Below are positions 33,679-41,890 of a stretch of 64,000 nucleotides of DNA, piece by piece. The first letter of the stretch is position 1, and every line of letters begins with the position of its first letter. A model generated the notes under the pieces. The model was given only the letters and a program-made list of their open reading frames with translations, had not been told where the DNA came from and made no database searches. Source of the stretch: Mucilaginibacter xinganensis. Its GTDB lineage: Bacteria > Bacteroidota > Bacteroidia > Sphingobacteriales > Sphingobacteriaceae. Position numbers and translations under genes: made by a program. Where the stretch lies: the NCBI RefSeq assembly GCF_002257585.1, contig NZ_CP022743.1, forward strand, positions 124,001-188,000, given 5' to 3'.

Positions 33679-33960
33679 ATGAAAGCAATTTGGAACAACC
33701 AGGTGATTGCCGAAAGCAATGACACCATTGTGGTAGAAAACAATCATTATTTCCCCAAAGACAGCGTTACCGCAGCTTATCTTAAGCCATCGGCAACACA
33801 TACCACCTGCCCCTGGAAAGGCGTGGCATCCTATTACAGCCTGGATGTTGACGGCCTGCACAACCCTGACGCCGCCTGGTACTATCCCGATCCAAAACCG
33901 GCAGCCGAAAACATTACGGGCTACGTGGCGTTTTGGAAAGGCGTTAAAGTAACAGCATAA
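33679..33960 (+). CDS. DUF427 domain protein
   Basis: A 93-residue single-domain protein of the DUF427 family (KAIWNNQVIAESNDTIVVENNHYFPKD near the N-terminus and THTTCPWKGVASYYSLDVDG in the middle). DUF427 proteins are small soluble beta-rich proteins, of unknown biochemistry, and are often found with other stress or redox genes. It starts the six-gene operon, two bases upstream of a flavin oxidoreductase. The CPWKG motif with a conserved Cys hints at sulfur or metal handling, but that is only inference. Confidence 0.88.
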   Translation: MKAIWNNQVIAESNDTIVVENNHYFPKDSVTAAYLKPSATHTTCPWKGVASYYSLDVDGLHNPDAAWYYPDPKPAAENITGYVAFWKGVKVTA

Positions 33961-33962
33961 CC

Positions 33963-35348
33963 ATGAAACAGTACGATGCAATTATTATAGGTTCCGGGCA
34001 GGCGGGAGGCCCTTTGGCTAAAAAACTGGCCGCAGCAGGTAAAAAAACGGCCATCATTGAAAAACGCTGGGTGGGCGGCACCTGCGTAAACGATGGCTGC
34101 ACGCCTACTAAAACTATGGTTGCATCGGCTAAAATGGCATATCTGGCGGCAAACAGCGGGCCACTGGGCATCAAAATAAAAAATTTTTCGGTTGATATGC
34201 CGAAGATTAAAAAGCGGAAGGACGCGATTGTTCACCAATCAAGAGAGGGCGGTCAAAAAGGCCTTGAAAAAACACAGAACCTTGACCTCATTTTTGGCGA
34301 AGCAGTATTTACCGGCGACAAAACCATAACAGTAAAAATGAACAGCGGCCGGCAAAAAGAACTTACCGCTGACCTGTTCTTTATTAATACCGGTGCCAAA
34401 CCTTTTGTACCCGAAATTGAAGGGATTGCAGAGATTGGTTACCTGGATTCAACCTCCATTATGGAGCTTAACCAGGTGCCGGAACATTTACTGGTAATTG
34501 GGGGTAATTATATAGGCCTGGAGTTTGGGCAAATGTTCCGCCGGTTTGGAAGCAAGGTTACGGTAATTGAAAAATCCGGCCGGATCGTGTCGCGCGAGGA
34601 CGATGACATTTCTGAAGAACTCACAAAAATATTGGAAGCGGAGCAAATCACCATCCACACCAATGCCAGTGTTACAAAGTTTAAAAAGAAAGCCGGCGGC
34701 AAGATAACCGCTACCGTGAACAAAGGCGGACAGGAAGAAAAAATAAAATGTTCGCACGTGTTAATCGCAGTGGGTCGCACGCCGCAGTCAGCAGCTTTAA
34801 ACCTGGCTTCCACAGGCGTTAAGGTTGATGAGCAGGGCTTTATTACGGTGAACGATAAGCTGGAGACCAATGTACAGGGAATTTATGCACTGGGCGATGT
34901 AAAACCCGGGCCGGCGTTTACCCACATCAGCTACAACGACTATACTATCGTTTATCGAAACCTGATAGAAAAGCAAAAATTAAGTATAAAAGACAGGCTT
35001 GTCCCCTATTGCATGTTTACCGATCCGCAACTGGGGAGGATAGGGCTGAGCGAGAACGAAGCAAAAAAACAGGGGATAAAATATAAAGTAGCTAAATTAC
35101 CCATGGCACATGTTGCCCGCGCCATTGAAACCGGCGACACCCGCGGCTTTATGAAGGCAATTGTTGATCCGGAGACCAAAAAGATCCTGGGTGTTGCTGT
35201 ATTAGGGCAGGAAGGCGGCGAGATCATGACGGTATTACAAATGGCTATGGCAGGTGGCATTACTTATGACCAGGTACGCTATTTTGTATTTGCACACCCG
35301 CTTTATTCAGAATCATTGAACAATCTTTTCCTGGGGATGGAAGACTAA
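33963..35348 (+). CDS. Flavin-dependent disulfide oxidoreductase (mercuric reductase/lipoamide dehydrogenase-like)
   Basis: A 461-residue class I pyridine-nucleotide disulfide oxidoreductase: FAD-binding GSGQAGG (residues 10-16), redox-active CVNDGC (Cys41 and Cys46), NAD(P)-binding GGNYIGLEFG, ALGDVKPG and the C-terminal dimer domain with HPLYSES, where the family normally has HPTxSE. Complete and probably active. It is close to the enzymes labelled mercuric reductase in Bacteroidota but lacks extra mercury-binding cysteines, so a disulfide, perhaps a low-molecular-weight thiol or ergothioneine disulfide, is a better guess given the operon. Gaps are two and nine bases. Confidence 0.88.
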   Translation: MKQYDAIIIGSGQAGGPLAKKLAAAGKKTAIIEKRWVGGTCVNDGCTPTKTMVASAKMAYLAANSGPLGIKIKNFSVDMPKIKKRKDAIVHQSREGGQKGLEKTQNLDLIFGEAVFTGDKTITVKMNSGRQKELTADLFFINTGAKPFVPEIEGIAEIGYLDSTSIMELNQVPEHLLVIGGNYIGLEFGQMFRRFGSKVTVIEKSGRIVSREDDDISEELTKILEAEQITIHTNASVTKFKKKAGGKITATVNKGGQEEKIKCSHVLIAVGRTPQSAALNLASTGVKVDEQGFITVNDKLETNVQGIYALGDVKPGPAFTHISYNDYTIVYRNLIEKQKLSIKDRLVPYCMFTDPQLGRIGLSENEAKKQGIKYKVAKLPMAHVARAIETGDTRGFMKAIVDPETKKILGVAVLGQEGGEIMTVLQMAMAGGITYDQVRYFVFAHPLYSESLNNLFLGMED

Positions 35349-35357
35349 CCGCCATTT

Positions 35358-36329
35358 ATGATCAAGGTTGAAAAGCTTAGCAAGCACTTCGGTAAAACCA
35401 AAGCCGTAGACGCGATCTCGTTTGAAGTAGCAGAACATGAAAATTTGATTTTACTGGGTACCAGCGGCTGCGGTAAAACCACCACGCTTAAAATGATCAA
35501 CCGGTTGATTGACCCCTCGGGCGGGAACATTTTCATTAACGGAAAGAATATTTTTGAGCAACAGCCCGAGATTTTGCGGCGCGGCATTGGCTATGTTTTA
35601 CAGAACAACGGCCTGTTTCCGCATTACACCGTGGCCGAAAATATTGCCATTGTACCCCAGTTGTTAAAGTGGGATAAAAAGCAAACGGAAAAACGCATTA
35701 CCGAGTTGCTGGAAAAACTACATTTAAATAAGGACTATCTTAATGCTTACCCGAATGAGCTAAGCGGCGGGCAGCAGCAGCGCGTTGGCTTGGCAAGGGC
35801 ATTGGTAGCCAACCCCGCAGTATTGCTGATGGATGAGCCCTTCGGTGCGCTGGATAACGTTACCCGCGCAAAGATCCATGCAGAGTTTAAGGCCCTGGAC
35901 GAGTTAAAGCAGAAAACCATTATTATGGTAACCCATGATGTGCAGGAAGCCTTTGAACTGGGCGACCATATCTGTTTGATGGATCAAGGCAAAATAATCC
36001 AGGATGGCACGCCTGCAGAGCTATTGTTTAAGCCCAAAAACGATTTTGTAAAGGAATTTTTGAAAGAGCAAAGGCTGCTGCTGGAATTTAAAACAATTAC
36101 CGTTAAATCACTCTGGCATTTACTTTCAAATGAAGAAATAAAAGGGCAGGGGCCTGGGATACTGGTTAACTACAAAGATGATTTATGGGCGGTTTTGGAA
36201 AGGGCTACATTTTTTAATGCTGAACGCTTGAACATGATGAATCTGGAAAACAAGGAAATGAAGACTGTATCTTTTGAAAATTTGACGGCGGCCTTTTATC
36301 AATATAAAAAACAGCAGGCCCATGAATGA
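35358..36329 (+). CDS. ABC transporter ATPase (EgtV/OpuCA-like)
   Basis: A 323-residue ATPase of the quaternary-amine uptake class. Walker A GTSGCGKT (34-41), Q loop LQNNGLFPHY, signature LSGGQQ (135-140), Walker B VLLMDEP with Glu160, and the switch His193 are all present. A C-terminal region of about 100 residues replaces the paired CBS domains of OpuCA and is not a clear CBS pair. The stop overlaps the start of the permease fusion by eight bases, so they form one transporter. Its classical label would be glycine betaine ATPase; the neighbouring egtB-egtD genes argue for ergothioneine. Confidence 0.88.
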   Translation: MIKVEKLSKHFGKTKAVDAISFEVAEHENLILLGTSGCGKTTTLKMINRLIDPSGGNIFINGKNIFEQQPEILRRGIGYVLQNNGLFPHYTVAENIAIVPQLLKWDKKQTEKRITELLEKLHLNKDYLNAYPNELSGGQQQRVGLARALVANPAVLLMDEPFGALDNVTRAKIHAEFKALDELKQKTIIMVTHDVQEAFELGDHICLMDQGKIIQDGTPAELLFKPKNDFVKEFLKEQRLLLEFKTITVKSLWHLLSNEEIKGQGPGILVNYKDDLWAVLERATFFNAERLNMMNLENKEMKTVSFENLTAAFYQYKKQQAHE

Positions 36330-37893
36330 GCAGCAGCAAACTTTATGGGAGTTTATGCAGCAGCAAAGTGATAAACTGCTCACGCAAACGCTGCAACACA
36401 TCGGGCTTACCTTTGTGTCGCTGTTTATTGCGGTGATAATTGGTTTGCCGCTTGGTATTTTCATCACCCGTAAAAAGCAGTTTTCGGGAGCTATACTTGG
36501 TATTGCAGGTATTTTGCAAACGGTACCAAGCATTGCGTTGTTGGGTTTTATGATCCCCCTGCTGGGCATCGGCGTTAAACCAGCCATCGTGGCTTTATTA
36601 CTTTATGCTTTGCTGCCCATAATCCGCAATACGTTTACCGGTATTACGGGCGTTGATCCGGCTGTTAAAGAGGCGGCTATGGCCATGGGCATGAGTAAAT
36701 GGCAGGTGCTTTTTAAAGTTGAACTGCCCCTTTCCATGCCGGTTATATTCGCTGGCATCCGTACGGCTACGGTAATTACAGTAGGCGTAGCTACGCTGGC
36801 ATCGTATATCGCAGCGGGTGGCCTTGGCGAGTTTATTTTTGGCGGCATTTCTCTCAACAATACCAACATGATATTGGCAGGCGCAATACCTGCCGCTTTG
36901 CTGGCTATTTTGTTTGATTTTTTGCTGTCGCGGTTACAAAAACTGAATATCAAAAAACTCAAAACTGCTGCTGCTACTCTCCCACTGCTGCTTATCTTCC
37001 TTGCTTCCTTTTACTTCATCCCCTCTGCTTATGGCAGCAAGCTAAAGGCTGGCTTTACCCCCGAATTTATGGGCCGGCAGGATGGTAATCTTGGCCTCGT
37101 CAGCAAGTATGGCTTAAAGATCCAAACCCTGGTAATAAACGATGCCGTAATGTACAAAGCGGCTTATGAAAAACAACTGGATGTAATCAGTGGCTACTCT
37201 ACCGATGGCAGGCTAAAGGCCTACAACCTGGTTGTTTTGGACGATGACAAGTTTATCTTCCCGCCCTATTACGCTGCGCCAATTGTTCGCGACGATGCTT
37301 TAAGGAAGTTTCCCGATCTTGAAAAAACGCTCAATTTACTTTCCGGAAAGATAAATGACAGCATAATGACCGCACTTAATTACCGTACTGACTATCTTCA
37401 CCAAAGCCCTGAGCGGGTAGCCAGAGATTTTTTGACGGCTAATAATCTATATCAGCATGCCCGGAACGCAAAAGGCGGAACGGTGAGGATCGGGTCGAAA
37501 ATATTTGGCGAGCAGTACATTTTGGCAAGCATCTACAGTATGCTGATTAAGGGCAATACCGATTATGAAACCTCAACTAAAACCGGGTTGGGAGGCACCA
37601 AAATTTGTTTTGACGCCTTAACAAATGATCAGATTGATTTTTACCCGGAATACACCGGCACAGGGTTACTGGCCATATTGCAGCCATCGCCAAAAATAAT
37701 TGATTCGTTAACGCACAGTAAAAGCGAAACCTATAATTATGTGCAAAAAGAGTTCGAAGAAAAATACAGCATTAAATGGCTGAAGCCAATTGGCTTTAAT
37801 AATGCCTATGCGTTAATGATGAGAAAAAAACAGGCAACTGGGTTGAATATTAAAACAATTTCTAACCTTAAACGATATTTAGATAATAAGTAA
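36322..37893 (+). CDS. Fused permease and substrate-binding protein (EgtU/OpuCB-OpuCC-like)
   Basis: A 523-residue fusion. Residues about 1-215 form the permease with six hydrophobic segments and the EAA-type loop EAAMAMGMSKWQVLFKVELP; residues about 235-520 form a periplasmic OpuAC-like binding domain (IGSKIFGEQYILASIYSML and FYPEYTGTGLLAIL). This two-domain plan and length match EgtU of Gram-positive bacteria, described as an ergothioneine-specific importer with EgtV. Choline and betaine importers have the same plan, so the ligand is inferred from the two ergothioneine genes that follow four bases downstream. Confidence 0.85.
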   Translation: MNEQQQTLWEFMQQQSDKLLTQTLQHIGLTFVSLFIAVIIGLPLGIFITRKKQFSGAILGIAGILQTVPSIALLGFMIPLLGIGVKPAIVALLLYALLPIIRNTFTGITGVDPAVKEAAMAMGMSKWQVLFKVELPLSMPVIFAGIRTATVITVGVATLASYIAAGGLGEFIFGGISLNNTNMILAGAIPAALLAILFDFLLSRLQKLNIKKLKTAAATLPLLLIFLASFYFIPSAYGSKLKAGFTPEFMGRQDGNLGLVSKYGLKIQTLVINDAVMYKAAYEKQLDVISGYSTDGRLKAYNLVVLDDDKFIFPPYYAAPIVRDDALRKFPDLEKTLNLLSGKINDSIMTALNYRTDYLHQSPERVARDFLTANNLYQHARNAKGGTVRIGSKIFGEQYILASIYSMLIKGNTDYETSTKTGLGGTKICFDALTNDQIDFYPEYTGTGLLAILQPSPKIIDSLTHSKSETYNYVQKEFEEKYSIKWLKPIGFNNAYALMMRKKQATGLNIKTISNLKRYLDNK

Positions 37894-37897
37894 ACCA

Positions 37898-39049
37898 ATG
37901 GATTTAGCCGACTGTTACCTAAAAGTACGCAAACGAACGGAGGAAATTTGCAGCCCTTTACAAACGGAGGACTACGTGGTACAGCCCGTGGTTGATGTTA
38001 GCCCCCCTAAATGGCACATTGGCCATGTTACCTGGTTTTTTGAAACCTTTATACTTAAGCCCTATTTTATGGGCTATCAGGAATATAACCCCGACTACAA
38101 CTACGTATTCAACAGCTATTATGAAACCGTGGGCAACCGCGTTATCCGTACAGACCGGGGCAATTTGAGCAGGCCAACCGTGGCCGAAATTTACCGTTAC
38201 AGGGAATATGTAGATGAAGCAATGGCAAGCTTTTTATGTGAAGCGCCTTCGGCCGAGGTTAAGGAGCTTTTGATCCTCGGGTTTAACCATGAAGAACAGC
38301 ACCAGGAACTTTTATATACCGATATCAAATACATTTTGGGCCATAACCCGCTTTTTCCGGCCTATTCAAAAGAATACCTATCGCCCAAAATTGAGCCGGT
38401 TGAGAGCGACGGGTTTATAAAACTAAATGAGGGTATTTACGAAGTTGGTTTTAACGGCAGCGGGTTTTGTTTTGATAACGAGCTTAGCCGCCACAAGGTT
38501 TACCTTAATGCTTTTGAAATAAGCCCCAACCTGGTTACCAATGCCGAATACCTGGAATTTATAAACGGCGGCGGGTACCATGATTTCCGCCATTGGCATG
38601 CCGAGGGATGGGATTGGGTAAAAACAAATAAAGCAGAGGCTCCCCTGTACTGGCATTTGATTGATGAGGAATGGCACCATTACACCTATCACGGGCTGGA
38701 GCAACTTATTTTAAAGGAACCTGTTTGCCATATCAGCTATTTTGAGGCATATGCTTACGCGGCATGGAAGGGCTTAAGGCTGCCGACGGAATTTGAGTGG
38801 GAAGCCGCCGCACCGCTGTTTAGCTGGGGCAAAGCATGGGAATGGACAGAAAGCTCATACCTCCCTTACCCGGGTTTCTCCAAAGCCCCTGGTGCAATTG
38901 GCGAGTACAACGGCAAATTTATGGTTAACCAAAAGGTATTGCGCGGGGCATCGGAGGTTACAACGCCGGGGCACAGCCGTGTAACTTACCGCAACTTTTT
39001 TCAAACTAATTTACGATGGCAATTTACCGGCATAAGGCTGGCTAAGTAA
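37898..39049 (+). CDS. egtB: EgtB-type iron sulfoxide synthase (ergothioneine biosynthesis)
   Basis: Joins hercynine to a cysteine-type thiol with oxygen, the central step to ergothioneine. The 383 residues have a DinB-like N-terminal helical domain with the iron ligands: His43 (WHIGH) and the HX3HXE triad His131, His135, Glu137 (NHEEQHQE), then a formylglycine-generating-enzyme-like C-terminal domain (VTNAEYLEFINGGGY, LRLPTEFEWEAAA and LRWQFTGIRLAK). It is shorter than mycobacterial EgtB. No egtA or egtC is adjacent, so free cysteine is the likely donor, as in EgtB types that skip gamma-glutamylcysteine. Selenoneine synthase SenA is homologous but its partners are absent. Confidence 0.9.
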   Translation: MDLADCYLKVRKRTEEICSPLQTEDYVVQPVVDVSPPKWHIGHVTWFFETFILKPYFMGYQEYNPDYNYVFNSYYETVGNRVIRTDRGNLSRPTVAEIYRYREYVDEAMASFLCEAPSAEVKELLILGFNHEEQHQELLYTDIKYILGHNPLFPAYSKEYLSPKIEPVESDGFIKLNEGIYEVGFNGSGFCFDNELSRHKVYLNAFEISPNLVTNAEYLEFINGGGYHDFRHWHAEGWDWVKTNKAEAPLYWHLIDEEWHHYTYHGLEQLILKEPVCHISYFEAYAYAAWKGLRLPTEFEWEAAAPLFSWGKAWEWTESSYLPYPGFSKAPGAIGEYNGKFMVNQKVLRGASEVTTPGHSRVTYRNFFQTNLRWQFTGIRLAK

Positions 39050-39061
39050 TACCCAATACCA

Positions 39062-40063
39062 ATGAAGAATATTGACACCACTTTAGCAAAAGCAGAAATG
39101 CAGGGACTTTCAAACTGTAGAACCGGCAAATTTTATTACGATGTGATATGTGGACTAAATGCATCGCCTAAGTTTTTAAGCTCGATGTATTTTTATGATG
39201 CCAACGGCGATAAGCTTTTCCAGGACCTGATGAACTGCGAAGAGTATTACCCAACCAATTGCGAACTGGAGATCTTCTCTGAAAAAACCGCCGATATCTG
39301 CAACGCCATTATAGGATCAGGCGATCCTTTCGACCTGATTGAACTTGGGGCTGGTGACGCCACCAAATCAACCTATTTATTGAAATACCTTTTAGAACAA
39401 AAAGCTGATTTTAACTATCTGCCCATTGATATTTCCTCAAATGTAATCTCGTATTTAAATATAACCCTGCCTGTAACCCTGCCCGGCTTAAATATAACCG
39501 GCCTTAACGGCGAATATTTTGATATGCTAAAAAAGGCGTCATCAATTTCAGGCAGGCGTAAGGTTATTATGTTCTTAGGCTCGAACATTGGCAATATGCC
39601 GGTTGACGCAGCCGAACAGTTTTGCATGGATGTACGAAATCATTTGTCGCCGGGCGATATGCTGCTGATAGGTGTTGACCTTAAGAAGAACCCTAAAACG
39701 GTTTTAGCAGCGTATAATGATAAAGAGGGGATTACCAAAAGGTTTAACCTTAATTTACTGGAGCGCATTAACCGCGAGCTGAATGCCAATTTTGATGTTA
39801 ACCAGTTTGAGCATTACCCTACCTATGATCCTGAAACCGGGGCCTGTAAAAGCTATCTCATCAGCAAGGCTGACCAGGATGTACGGATCAACGGAATGGA
39901 AACCATTCATTTTGTAAAAGACGAGTACATCTTTATGGAGATCTCGCAAAAATTCACCGTTCAGCAAATTGACCAAATGGCCATTAAGGCTTCATTTAAA
40001 CCAATAGCACACTTTTTTGACAGCAAGCATTGGTTTACAGATGCTATTTGGGTAGCACAGTAA
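39062..40063 (+). CDS. egtD: EgtD-type L-histidine N-alpha-methyltransferase
   Basis: Methylates histidine three times to hercynine using S-adenosylmethionine. The 333-residue protein has the EgtD fold: the SAM motif IELGAGDATKS (93-103), IDISSNVISYL, FLGSNIGNMP and the C-terminal FDSKHWFTDAIW. In the substrate region, EYYPTNCE (61-68) replaces the usual EYYxTRTE, with Arg changed to Asn. Whether that alters substrate choice is open. It lies 12 bases after egtB and ends the six-gene operon. Start ATG 39062. Confidence 0.92.
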   Translation: MKNIDTTLAKAEMQGLSNCRTGKFYYDVICGLNASPKFLSSMYFYDANGDKLFQDLMNCEEYYPTNCELEIFSEKTADICNAIIGSGDPFDLIELGAGDATKSTYLLKYLLEQKADFNYLPIDISSNVISYLNITLPVTLPGLNITGLNGEYFDMLKKASSISGRRKVIMFLGSNIGNMPVDAAEQFCMDVRNHLSPGDMLLIGVDLKKNPKTVLAAYNDKEGITKRFNLNLLERINRELNANFDVNQFEHYPTYDPETGACKSYLISKADQDVRINGMETIHFVKDEYIFMEISQKFTVQQIDQMAIKASFKPIAHFFDSKHWFTDAIWVAQ

Positions 40064-40099
40064 TAAATATCTGCACATTAAGCCGGCGTTACTTATGCA

Positions 40100-41797
40100 C
40101 TACCAGGTGAGCTTAAGCAGGGACACTCCTTGCCTGGGGATCGAAATATCCAACTTAAGGGTACTCTCCCTTGTATTTAGTTTTTGCGGTTCGCCCATGG
40201 TTTGTAGTTGCCCGGCCTTTTGCAGCGCTGCTATTTCTACCTCCGTTGGGTTTTGCGGCGAGCCCATCTTTTTCCAGGCTTCGTAGGAATTGCTATGCTC
40301 ATTATCAATCCGGTAATGTGTCAGTGTAACTGTTTTTGAAGGAATATTATCAATACTTACAGAAATGGCTTCAGCCGGCCCCTGCTGATCATCATCATGG
40401 TAATTCCAGATCATTATTGCTGCCGTATGTTTTTCTGCTGATGCCAAAACGCCAATGTCTGTTTGTGCACCGCGAATGCTGGAATCTATCACCGCCTTTA
40501 ACGGGTACATGCGATTGCTTACTGCTTCAACGCGGTTGCCCCTCATTTTGCCAAACATCCGAAACACGTTTAGCACCGGTTTATCAACGCCATTAGTGGC
40601 CAGGTCGCGGAAGCCATAAAACCAGGGCTGATTCTCAAACTCAAACGACCAGGAAACTGCCCCCTTAAAATTAATGCCGTACTCATCTTCCAGCTCATAC
40701 TTACGTGCAAATGTAGCTGCAGTGTAACTGGAGTACATGGTGCCGTTACGATAGGCATTTGACGGATTGGTAGCCATGCCACAAGCGGCACAACCCTCCG
40801 GATCAGACTCGCCGATAATAAGCGGGATGTTTTTGGTTTGAGCATAAGCCGCCGCTATGCGGAAACCTGTTGCTATATCATTCAATTGCGGCGACATGTT
40901 CATTTGTACCATACCGTTAATTAACCGGGGCGATCCTTTTGCATGAAAGCTTAAAAGGTCTAAAGGTGCCCCTATTTTGCCGGTTGCATAATTGGTATCA
41001 GTTGTGCAGTGTTTAATAAAAGCGTTGAGCCATTGCTGTGCGCCGGTGCTTGAAGTTCCCGCAATATCAATCCCGCCTATTTTAGCTGTGGGTAATGCTC
41101 TCTTTACCCCGTCGGCAGCGTAATCATAAAGTTTAAAAAACTCCTGCCGGGTGCCTTTCCAATAACCATTTGGCTCGTTCCATACTTCCCAATACCAGCT
41201 TTCCACTTCTTGTTTTCCGTATCGCGCTATGCTATGCTTTACCCAATTATAGATCAGGTCGCCCCATTTTTTATAATCTTTAGGTGGGTAGGCCCAGCCG
41301 GTGATAATATCAGAATACGGATCGCCGGGTTTCCAGTGATGCCGGTAAGGCTGCGGATGTGTGGACAACGCCTCGGGCATAAATCCTATTTGTGCAAAAG
41401 GCTTCATTCCTCTTTTTATATACGGATCAAAAATGCTGTCAATAATAGCCCAGTTATAAACAGGATTTCCATTAGCATCCTCAGTATAAGCATTGGTCGA
41501 TCCCCATTTTAAAGCTGCCTTACTATCGCCCGAAACCAGTAAGCTATGCGTCCGCACGTAAACCGGAACCGGGCTCAAAGCCGATAGTTCCGAAAGTAAC
41601 TTTTTACCATCCTTCATATAGGTATAATTTGGCTCATCATAACCAAACCATGCCCAAACTGGCTTCATGGGTGCTTTTATTTTAGCCAGGTTAACGCTGA
41701 TCTCTGCTGGCTTGTTAAATGCGCTTTGTGCAGTACCGATAAATGGTGCCGCCAATAGCAAAATCAACATCCATGCGTATTTTATTTTCTCAAACAT
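40100..41797 (-). CDS. GH39-type glycoside hydrolase (beta-xylosidase-like)
   Basis: A 565-residue secreted hydrolase. It has a signal peptide (residues 1-23, ending GTAQS), a (beta/alpha)8 barrel with EVWNEPNGYW holding the acid/base Glu, the probable nucleophile Glu in IIGESDPEGC, and a C-terminal beta-sandwich. The pattern is that of GH39 (beta-xylosidase or alpha-L-iduronidase-like). Convergent with egtD, 36 bases apart. Upstream it is followed on the same strand, 93 bases away, by an APC-type permease. Confidence 0.82.
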   Translation of the reverse strand: MFEKIKYAWMLILLLAAPFIGTAQSAFNKPAEISVNLAKIKAPMKPVWAWFGYDEPNYTYMKDGKKLLSELSALSPVPVYVRTHSLLVSGDSKAALKWGSTNAYTEDANGNPVYNWAIIDSIFDPYIKRGMKPFAQIGFMPEALSTHPQPYRHHWKPGDPYSDIITGWAYPPKDYKKWGDLIYNWVKHSIARYGKQEVESWYWEVWNEPNGYWKGTRQEFFKLYDYAADGVKRALPTAKIGGIDIAGTSSTGAQQWLNAFIKHCTTDTNYATGKIGAPLDLLSFHAKGSPRLINGMVQMNMSPQLNDIATGFRIAAAYAQTKNIPLIIGESDPEGCAACGMATNPSNAYRNGTMYSSYTAATFARKYELEDEYGINFKGAVSWSFEFENQPWFYGFRDLATNGVDKPVLNVFRMFGKMRGNRVEAVSNRMYPLKAVIDSSIRGAQTDIGVLASAEKHTAAIMIWNYHDDDQQGPAEAISVSIDNIPSKTVTLTHYRIDNEHSNSYEAWKKMGSPQNPTEVEIAALQKAGQLQTMGEPQKLNTRESTLKLDISIPRQGVSLLKLTW

Positions 41798-41890
41798 GTC
41801 CGGGGTTTATAAAACTCAGTTCCTGGGTTCACAACAAAGTTGTAATATAGCTAATAATAAGACATTTATTACGCGGATAAAAATCTGAAC

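Noticed and set aside
33963..35348. Dedicated mercuric reductase (merA)
   Set aside because: No mer genes nearby, no N-terminal heavy-metal domain and no C-terminal Cys pair; the Cys41/Cys46 motif is shared by many disulfide reductases.
35358..37893. Plain annotation as glycine betaine transporter
   Set aside because: The fold fits, but the egtB-egtD genes four bases downstream and the EgtU-like fusion plan make ergothioneine a better assignment. Left as an alternative.
1321..39049. Selenoneine pathway using SelD and an EgtB-like SenA
   Set aside because: SelD pairs with SelU 36 kb away, and no SenB-type glycosyltransferase or second SelD-like gene is next to egtB.
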